A stretch of DNA of 64,000 nucleotides, taken from the NCBI GenBank assembly GCA_019650355.1, contig BOWX01000001.1:302127-366126 (forward strand), given 5' to 3'. A model generated the notes under the pieces. That model worked only from the letters and a program-made list of their open reading frames with translations, made no database searches and was not told the origin of the DNA. Below are positions 56,980 through 64,000 of this stretch, in pieces; positions within the stretch are counted from its first letter, which is position 1; the number at the start of each line of letters is the position of its first letter. Origin of the DNA: Fidelibacterota bacterium (lineage in GTDB: Bacteria > Fidelibacterota > Marinisomatia > Marinisomatales > Marinisomataceae). Both the position numbers and the translations under genes were made by a program.

Positions 56980-57504
56980 ATGAATATTGAACAAATAAAA
57001 GAAACAATAACAATCGTTAAAGATTATCCTATAAGGGTATAGTATTTAAAGATATTACTACACTTTTAGAAAATCCTGAGGCATTCAAATCTACTGTTGA
57101 TATTATGGTAGATAAGGTGAAACACTTAGATTTTAATAGAGTGTAGGAGTTGAAGTCTAGAGGATTTTTCTGGTCTGGACCAATTGCTTATGCTTTATCA
57201 AAATCATTTGTATTAGCTAGAAAGCCTGGAAAATTGCCAAGAAAAGCAGCTGAAAAGTTCTTTTCTTTAGAGTATGGAACTAATACTGTACATATTCATG
57301 AAGATGCAATTTCAAAAGGAGATAAAGTATTAGTAGTAGATGATTTAATTGCAACCGGTGGTACTGCAATGGCCACTGCTGAACTTTGTCAGGAATTAGG
57401 TGCCTCTGAAGTGCATATAATTGCGTTAATTGACCTACCTAAGTTAGGTGGATCAAAAATTAGCTGATAAATTCGGTGAAGTAATAACTCTTATAGATTA
57501 TTAA
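56980..57504 (+). CDS. apt: Adenine phosphoribosyltransferase (frameshifted)
   Basis: Salvages adenine to AMP. Start at ATG 56980 (MNIEQIKETITIVKDYP); another ATG is at 56965. KGIVFKDITTLLENPEAF, ESRGFFWSGPIAYAL, VLARKPGKLPRK, and the PRPP motif VLVVDDLIATGGTAMATAEL with LGASEVHIIALIDLPKLGG are all diagnostic. Three shifts (near 57035, 57145 and 57460). Length about 174, normal. Its stop touches that of the convergent sulfatase-like gene. Confidence 0.92.
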
Positions 57505-59123
57505 TCATTAACGAATAATGAGGAGAATTGAAGAAATTTTATTGATTCTCCATCAATTCTAAGTTTGCCTGACGCAATAGCTCGGGCAGCACTTTCTGTT
57601 TTTAAAATAATTCCTTTCCAAGTATCAGAATCAACAGAAACAATTACATCATAATCATCATTGTAAGAATTTGATATTCAGCAATTTGGTTTCGATACAC
57701 TCCATATGTTTCATTTAAGTCAGTAATATTAAAACCCACTTTAATCAATTTACCTTTTGCTTTAATTGGATCAAGTCTTGGTCCCATAGCATCAAAAAAA
57801 GTGGATAGAGGAATATTTTTTGCTTGTTCTGCAGATATAGAATATTCTAACGATGGAGTTATTTTACCTGATAATTCATATGCTTCAGATAAATAGTAGT
57901 TTCTAGCTATAGGTTTTTCTCAATCTGTGATAGATTTTCAAGTGATTCACTATAAGTTTTTGATATCTTTTATCATTTGGAAAATTTAATAATCCTATAT
58001 CGCTCAATTCTGCAGCCCATTGGTAATTTGAAGAATTATTAGCTTTGTTAATTTGTTCTATTAATTGCTCTTTAGAGCCAATCAATTCAAAAAATATGTC
58101 TTGCTCTTTTTTCTTAGATAATGGCTCTAAGTTTACCGCTCTTCCGTCGAAAAATCCTAAATATCCATTATAAACATTTCTAATGCTCCAAGATACTTTT
58201 CCATATTTTTCTTCTAAATCATAACTTTTCTAAGAAAAAGGGAGGGTATTCAAATTCTTCAACCAGTTCATCTGGTGTTTTGCCAGCATTCACCTCTAAG
58301 CATAATCTGAATAAATTGAATGGCACCCCTTAAATCGATAATCTTCTTCTTTTCTCTTCCCAAGAAAAGGGGCCAGGGAAACTAATCAAGTATTCGGTTA
58401 TATGATCGAAGCTCAAGGATTTATACCAACTTTTTAATTTTGAAGAATTTCCTCATAGTATAAGTTAAAAAATTCATATAATATTATCAATAATAACTAC
58501 CTTTTGGGGAATAAATATATTTGACACTTTTCACCGGGTATGTTGAATTTCAAGTCAAACCCCCAAGAAAGTTTTTTGTTTGAATTTAAAAAAAATTTTT
58601 GATAAATTACTGGGGTTGTTAAAAATAAAAATTTAGGTAAACCCAAAGCCGTGCCCTTTTTTTAAGCTTCGGAAAAAATGACCAAATTGTTTCATCCTCT
58701 TCAGAAATTTTTCGAAGTAATTGTTTTGGTCAAAAATCCTTTTGAAATGTAGATGGAAAAAAACCTTTTATTGCCCTCAAAAAACCGGGAGCCCCTCTCC
58801 AATGACCCCACATGTAAATGGTATAAATAAAGCTTCTTTTGGTAGATTAGAGATTTTTTAAACTCATATTAATTTGTTTTCCAATTCAGGATCTTCTTTT
58901 ATCATGATATATAGGTTCCAACAATAAGTATTGAATTGGCAAAACCATAAAATAAAATAAACATTTCTACACTTGTAGATTCCTTTTTCAAAATAAAAAT
59001 CATCATCTAATGAATATTTCAGAAAATGGAGCTGAATTATCAGTATTGCTTCCATTATCATTAAGAAATAATTAGAGCCAAAAGTAGATAAAATAAATTC
59101 TCATATTTTAAAATATAAGTCAT
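57501..59123 (-). CDS. Metallo-beta-lactamase-fold alkyl sulfatase (heavily frameshifted)
   Basis: Reassembled on the minus strand. A signal-like start (LKYENLFYLLLALIIS) near 59123, then FEKGIYK and FILFYGFANSILIVGTY. A metal motif near 58810 reads HLHV..HWRGAP after correcting one base. Then come ELVEEFEYPPFL, KVSWSIRNVYNGYLGFFDGRAVNLEPL and SNYQWAAELSDIGLLNFPND (the dimerisation domain). The SCP2-like end contains MGPRLDPIKAKGKLIKVGFNI and RAIASGKLRIDGESIKF. This is the domain order of BDS1/SdsA-type alkyl sulfatases, which cleave sulfate esters. The N-terminal half is poorly readable. Confidence 0.65.
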
Positions 59124-59233
59124 ATTCGGTATATTTTAAATAAATTAGATTGTTATAATAATCGGGAAAAAAAAAAAAAAATACATACATAAAAAGAGTT
59201 TATATCATTTTCAAGAGAAAATTTATTCCTCCG

Positions 59234-60009
59234 ATGAGTAAATCTTTCGTAAGGGGAAAATTTTTTAAAAATCGGGTTATCAGGTTTTCACATTTTTTTA
59301 AAAATCTAAAAATGGAACCTGTTTTTCTTGATGATCACTTGATAGAATTGTAGGAAAAGCTCAGGGAATGAAAATGAATTTATCTTTTTCAAAACAGGAT
59401 ATTAAAATTTGGGTTTATCAAACATTAGAAAAAAAAGATTTTTCAAAGGTGAGGTAATGTGATGATATTTTTTCGGTAAAGCCCAGATGATATTTCAGGG
59501 TTTTGTTTCATCCAAGAAGTTGATTTTTTATTGTTAATTCCAATTAAAAAAAAATCCTAAGGGAAACTTATCAAAATGGAATTTCATTAGGTCTGTATGA
59601 ATTTGAAAGGATTGATGCTGAAATTAAGACACCTATACATATTACGGGGAATGAAAGCCAAGGCTCTGTGCATGAAAGGGGGTTTTTATGAAGGTGTAAC
59701 AAGCAAAGATGAAATTTAGAAGGAACTACTTTTCATTTTTTTTGTTAAAAAGACTGTAATAAACCCCAAAACTTGATGGAAGAATTTTAGGAAGGTTAAA
59801 GAAAAAATTTTTTAAGAATTATGGATCCAAAAATTAACATTGAATCTTAATTTAATTGAGGGTTTAAAACAGCGAAGCATTTATAGTTCGAAAAAGAGAT
59901 TTAAAACCTGTAGTTTCATAATGGGAATAAAAAAGGTGAGGAAAATTGGACCAGGTTTTTAAAAATTGATGAGCTTTATCAACAGGAGTTTTTAAAAATT
60001 AATATATAA
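59234..60009 (+). CDS. Class IV (D-amino acid/branched-chain-type) aminotransferase (heavily frameshifted)
   Basis: Start MSKSFVRGKF, then FLDDHLIEL, MNLSFSKQDIKIWVYQTLEKKDFSKG, ISLGLYEFERIDAEIKT, and across three frames KALCMKGGFYEGVTSKDEI, EGTTFHFFFVK and PKLDGRILGGL. It ends FIMGIKKG with IDELYQQEFLKIN. The EGTT(F/N).FF and TP..DGRIL(P/G)G positions are those of class IV PLP aminotransferases (D-alanine aminotransferase, BCAT). The catalytic lysine is expected in IKT. Which substrate cannot be judged. Confidence 0.68.
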
Positions 60010-60010
60010 A

Positions 60011-60030
60011 ATAAGCAATTAATTGCTTAT
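60011..60030. promoter_or_regulatory. Perfect 20-bp palindrome
   Basis: ATAAGCAATTAATTGCTTAT reads the same on both strands. It lies just after the aminotransferase and 61 bases before the BamE-like gene. With no T-tract following, it looks more like an operator than a terminator. Confidence 0.5.
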
Positions 60031-60090
60031 ACTGGGAACAAGATGATTATTTTTAATGTATAAATTAAAATAACAAAATAGAGAGGAAAA

Positions 60091-60494
60091 AATGAAAAAT
60101 CTAACTTTTGTATTATTTTTATCATTCATTTTAACTGGATGTGCTATGCAAGCTCTACAGCTCCTGCAGAATCAAATGACTTTACTTTAGGTAAAGTTCA
60201 ATCACAGTTAAAAGAGGGAATGAGTTCATCTCAAGTGGTGTCTTTACTTGGTTCACCAAATTTAGTTACAAGCACGAAAGATGGTGGAGAAGCATGGACC
60301 TATGATAAAATTTCACAAGAATCTGAATCATCAAGCGTTTCTGGAGCTGGAGCAGGTTCAAGTGGTAATTTTTTGGTATTTTTGGTGGCGGTCGTTCAAA
60401 ATCGTCAAATTCTAGTAAAAACCTTACTTTAATTGTAAAATTAAATGCAGAAGGTCTTGTTACAGACTTTAAATACCAAAGCATCAAATACTAG
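60091..60494 (+). CDS. BamE/SmpA-like lipoprotein (frameshifted)
   Basis: GAGAGGA precedes the ATG. The lipoprotein signal NLTFVLFLSFILTGC is followed after a shift (about 60150) by SNDFTLGKVQSQLKEGMSSSQVVSLLGSPNLV and WTYDK, the SmpA/OmlA/BamE fold pattern (GM...V...LG.P). A further shift at about 60375 leads to a Gly/Ser-rich linker and SKNLTLIVKLNAEGLVTDFKYQ. Likely attached to the outer membrane; a Bam role is not certain. Confidence 0.7.
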
Positions 60495-60498
60495 AAGA

Positions 60499-60994
60499 AT
60501 GAACAAAAATTTTCTCTTAGCCTTATCATTGGGCGTTGTACTTAGCGGATGTGCATCTATGATGCCAGAACGTACAACAGCTGTAAAAGAGCAACTGAAA
60601 CTAAAGAGTACGAAGTTTCCACCAAAGAGCTAATAACTGCTTCTATCGGAACATTCCAAGATCTTGGATATACTATTGATGTTCTTAATGCTGAGTTTGG
60701 TTTAATTACTGCAAGTAAGAAACAAGGAACAACTGCAACTAGAACTAATCTTGAAGAAGATCCTTTGAAGCTTTCTGGCGCGCATTAACTGGAATTGAAA
60801 ATAAAGATGATGTTATAATAGCTCCATTGACTTTATCTGCTACAATTACTGTTAAAGAAATTTCAACCGAACCGACATTATCATCTTTGAGAGTAAACTT
60901 TGAAGGTGGAGATCGTAAATTCTCTGATTTATTTTTCAAAAGTTTCTTTGCCGCTCTTGATAAATCATTATTTTTAGATCAAGCAATTAATTAA
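60499..60994 (+). CDS. Lipoprotein, paralogue 1 of tandem pair (frameshifted)
   Basis: Signal NFLLALSLGVVLSGC (lipobox LSGC). After a shift near 60580: RATETKEYEVSTKELITASIGTFQDLGYTIDVLNAEFGLITASK. After another near 60770: ALTGIENKDDVIIAPLTLSATITVKEIS and LSSLRVNFEGGDRKFSDLFFKSFFAALDKSLFLDQAIN. About 160 residues. The next gene repeats this pattern. Function unknown; the domain resembles small envelope lipoproteins. Confidence 0.65.
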
Positions 60995-60995
60995 A

Positions 60996-61561
60996 ATGTT
61001 TAAAAAATTGCAATACACTCTTTTCTTTTAACCTTTTTGTTAATGAGTTGCGCCTCGTCAGGTGGCTCATCAAAAAATCTACCGCTGCTCAAAGAGCTGT
61101 AGAAACAAGAGAGTACGACGTAAGCTCTAAAGACTTAATGCAGTCTACAATTGGAGCTTTCCAAGACTTGGGGTTTACAATTGATACATTAAATGAAGAG
61201 TTTGGACTAATTACAGCTAGCAAAATTGAAAAACCTAAAAAGAAGAACCTTCAGATGCTCAAAAAGCTCTAGGAGCTATTGTTGCTATTGCAGCTATTGC
61301 ATGGTTAATAGCCTCTGACTGGGATGGTGATTCAAATGGTGGTGGAGGAAGAAGTGATGGAGAAACTGTAGTCGTAAAAGACTATAAGCTCTCTGCAACA
61401 GTTACGGTGAAAGCCATAAATGACTCGAGCCTTATTTATCATCCTTGAGAGTTAATTTTGGTGGTTCAGAAAGAAAAAAGATCCATGCAATTTTTAGAGA
61501 ATTTTTTACTTCATCGACAAATCATTATTTCTTGATGAAAACAATAGAAGATTTATCTTAA
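60996..61561 (+). CDS. Lipoprotein, paralogue 2 of tandem pair (frameshifted)
   Basis: Start MFKKLQYTLFF, shift, then FLLMSCASSGGSS (lipobox MSC). The body TAAQRAVETREYDVSSKDLMQSTIGAFQDLGFTIDTLNEEFGLITASK parallels paralogue 1 closely. An insert with a hydrophobic helix (ALGAIVAIAAIAWLIASDW) and a Gly-rich stretch follows, then YKLSATVTVKAIND and LSSLRVNFGGSERKK in other frames. The stop lies near 61561. Duplication followed by an insertion is the simplest reading. Confidence 0.62.
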
Positions 61562-61608
61562 AAATAAATTCTAATTTCTACTTTTTATTCTTATACTTTA
61601 TCTCTGAG

Positions 61609-64000
61609 ATGATAATAAAATATCTATATAAATTATTTTTAATAGCAATTATATCTTCACAAATTTTGGTGGATCATTTGGAAAAAGTCATTCCGCAGAA
61701 CTTTTGAGTAGAGGAAGATCTGTTCCTATTGCGATGTTTGATGATACTCTTGTAGCAGCCAAAACATTTTCATCTCTGACCTCAAGAATTTTAGATGTGT
61801 ATTCTTATGATGTAGCAGCAAATCAACTTGTAAAAGAATCTGAGATGATTTCTCCAAATCCTATGCCTGGAGATGATTTTGGTTTTAGCATCGCTTTAAC
61901 ATCTGACTATATGATTGTTGGGGCACCAGGTTATAAAAATGGACATGGAATTGCTTATTTATATAAAAAAATAACGGAAAAGGGGAGTTAAACAATACTT
62001 TTGAGAATCCAGTACCTTCAAACGTAACTGGAACACCTCATAAGTTTGGTTATAATGTTACATTAAGTGATGAGTATGTATCTATTTCATCTCCATTTTA
62101 CAATGATGGGCTTGTATATGTTTATAGCTTAGATAGCATTGATAGCAGTAGAATATCAAGCAAACCTTTTCACACAATAGATGTGAGGAAACTAGGAGAT
62201 GTTGAAGGGTGTTATGCTATTGGTCCCAATAAGTTTGGATTTGGTATTTCAACTTCTTTTAACAATAATAAATTACTTATCGGATCGTTGAAAGAATTTG
62301 TTTACATGATTGAATATAAAGACGGGATTCCATTTGGAATTGACATTCCAAGTCCAAGTAGTGTAAAAAGTGAAGAATCTAAAATTAAATTCGGTGAGTC
62401 AGTCTATGTAGGAAAAAGAAATTTGTATATATCTGCACTTGAAGATGACGGTGGTAAGGGTCGTGTTTTTGTATATCCCTATTTGCAATCAACTAGAACT
62501 GATGACGATCAAAATCCTTGGACAAATCCTTATGAAGTTCAACCCGTTTTATTAGAAGAAAATTCACATTTTGGATATAAGATTGTTGAACGTGATGATA
62601 AAGTTTCCATATCAACTTTTAATGAAGGTAAGATTTTTAATTATATTATTAATAATTCTGATCGTCTTGAGTTAATAGACGACATTGAAAGCACATCTGA
62701 TGAGTATTTTGGTAGAAATATAGTATTAAGTGATAATCTTTTGGTTACTGGGGCATATTATGCGGATAAGCTTTATGCTTTTGACTTCAACACATCAAAC
62801 AAAGGTATTGTATCAACTTTTTCAACTGGTATTGGTAGTACATCGATTAAAAATAAAATTGAGTGTACAAATGGGTTTGCTGGATCTTATCCTTGTAATG
62901 AAATTGACTTAATGTCATTTACTGTCTAAGACAGAAATTGGTGGTTCAAATTCAACATCTTTAAATGATATTTGGGGATGGACAGATCCGCAAACCGGTA
63001 AAGAATATGCATTTGTTGGTATGAGCAATGGAACTTCTTTTGTTGATATTTCAAATTCCGAAAATCCAGTATATTTGGGGAGATTGCCAACTCAAACTTC
63101 GAATTCTACTTGGAGAGATATAAAAGTTTATCAAGACCATGCGTTCATTGTATCAGAAGCAAGCGGACATGGAATGCAGGTTTTTGATTTAACCCAACTT
63201 CGAAATGTCAACGGAAATCCAACTACATTTTCTAATACAGCATATTATAGTGGTTTTGGAAATGCTCACAATATTTTTTTTAATGAAGATACTGGTTTTG
63301 CCTATGCAGTAGGTACTGGAACCTGTGGACCAGGAGGATTACATATTATTGATATTTCTACTCCTAGTTCACCAACAAAATCTGCCTGTGTATCAGACCC
63401 AAATACTGGGAGATCAAACACTGGATATTCTCATGATGTTCAGTGTGTTGTTTATGATGGTCCTGATTCAGCGTATGTAGGAAAAGAGATTTGTTTTGGC
63501 TCAAACGAAACCAGAGTGTGGATTTCAGATGTTAGCACTAAGTCAGATGATAATAGTGGTGCTAAGACTATTGGTCTTGGTAGTTATGACAACTATTATA
63601 CTCACCAAGGCTGGTTAACCGAAGATCACAGATATTTTATTGTTAATGACGAGTTAGATGAGTCTAATAATGCTTATAATAATACCAGAACCTTTAATTT
63701 GGAATGTAGAAGATTTAAATAATCCAGTAGTACATAAAACGTACTTTGGCCCAACACCAGCTATTGATCATAATAATTATATTATTGGAAATAATGTATA
63801 CATGTCCATTATACAGCTGGATTAGAGTGATGGACATTTCAGATATTTCTAATCCAACTGAATCAGCCTTTTTTGACGTTTATCCAGCAAGTAATAATAC
63901 ATCTTTTGATGGTACTTGGAGTAACTTTCCATATTATGGCAGTGGAAATATTGTTGTAACGGTATAGATGAAGGATTTTTGTTGTTAGTCCTAGGGAAGT
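61609..64000 (+). CDS. Secreted beta-propeller/choice-of-anchor-B family protein (3' truncated, frameshifted)
   Basis: A signal-like start (IIKYLYKLFLIAIISSQ) is followed by FG-GAP-like repeats (DDFGFSIALTSDYMIVGAPGYKNGHGIAYLY; HKFGYNVTLSDEYVSISSPFYNDGLVYVYS). From about 62930 come LVIVD-type repeats of the choice-of-anchor B family (IWGWTDPQTGKEYAFVGMSNGTSFVDIS, GFGNAHNIFFNEDTGFAYAVGT, GYSHDVQCVVYDGPD, THQGWLTEDHRYFIVNDELDE, LRVMDISDISNPTES). Shifts lie near 61650, 61985, 62925, 63690 and 63805. At least 790 residues, continuing past the window. Probably a surface protein. Confidence 0.75.

Noticed and set aside
1..64000. CRISPR arrays, insertion sequences, prophage or integrase genes
   Set aside because: No regularly spaced repeats, transposase, integrase or phage structural genes were recognised on either strand.

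Overview
The window is about 30% GC, with tightly packed, often overlapping genes. It is bacterial and Gram-negative, with BamD- and BamE-like lipoproteins, a PorV/PorQ-like barrel and many lipoprotein signals. The gene mix suits the FCB side of the tree and is plausibly a marine Marinimicrobia (SAR406)-type lineage: a fused TRAP transporter, L-lysine 6-transaminase, a TPR lipoprotein starting CAYFNTFYNA, and a MutL-like ASKHA protein in a membrane-protein operon. That placement is inference from gene content; no rRNA gene is present. Many conserved genes are split by single-base shifts although both halves keep full family conservation. I read these as sequencing indels, and as extreme in about 53.4-60.1 kb, rather than true pseudogenes.

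0-11 kb: the end of a TRAP transporter, a PorV-like barrel and BamD, then a long run nadD, Na/Ca antiporter, ftsE, ftsX, grpE, dnaJ. It ends in an inner-membrane protein and a GspL/PilM-like protein. 11-15.3 kb: rsmD, coaD, icd, obgE, tRNA-Ser(GCT), a small membrane protein and a thioredoxin-fold protein. 15.2-19.7 kb: an amidase lipoprotein with a 37-residue membrane protein, facing a divergent small operon (membrane protein, XRE regulator, MORN-repeat protein, CPBP protease, thioredoxin-like protein). 19.6-26 kb: an FeS-type photolyase, BolA, a TPR lipoprotein, pyrD, rlpA, a lipid kinase and cdsA.

26.1-32.7 kb holds the most intriguing block. It is a co-directional operon of seven genes: a MutL/GlmL-like ASKHA ATPase without glutamate mutase, a lipoyl/KOW-like soluble protein, a 90-residue protein and four membrane proteins. 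Its function is undescribed as far as I can tell. It is followed by lat, rsmI, tmk, a C-terminal processing protease, a thiamine-diphosphate enzyme and a DoxX-like protein.

39-53.4 kb is an accessory-like region: an exported-looking SDR, tRNA-Val(GAC), a copper monooxygenase-like lipoprotein, a haloalkane dehalogenase-like hydrolase, MerC, two phosphatases, an SGNH hydrolase, a zincless Nei/Fpg glycosylase, a sterol-desaturase-type hydroxylase, a flavin monooxygenase, a DUF2207 protein, an HMA-domain protein and several tiny membrane proteins. A near-identical 18-bp inverted-repeat operator stands before both the XRE operon and the DUF2207 gene, 32 kb apart.

53.4-60.1 kb is so rich in indels that genes can only be pieced together: a class I photolyase, a TenA/PqqC-like (CADD-type) protein, a winged-helix-like protein, apt, a metallo-beta-lactamase-fold alkyl sulfatase and a class IV aminotransferase. 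The last 4 kb hold a BamE-like lipoprotein, two tandem paralogous lipoproteins and the start of a large beta-propeller/choice-of-anchor-B protein that runs off the window.
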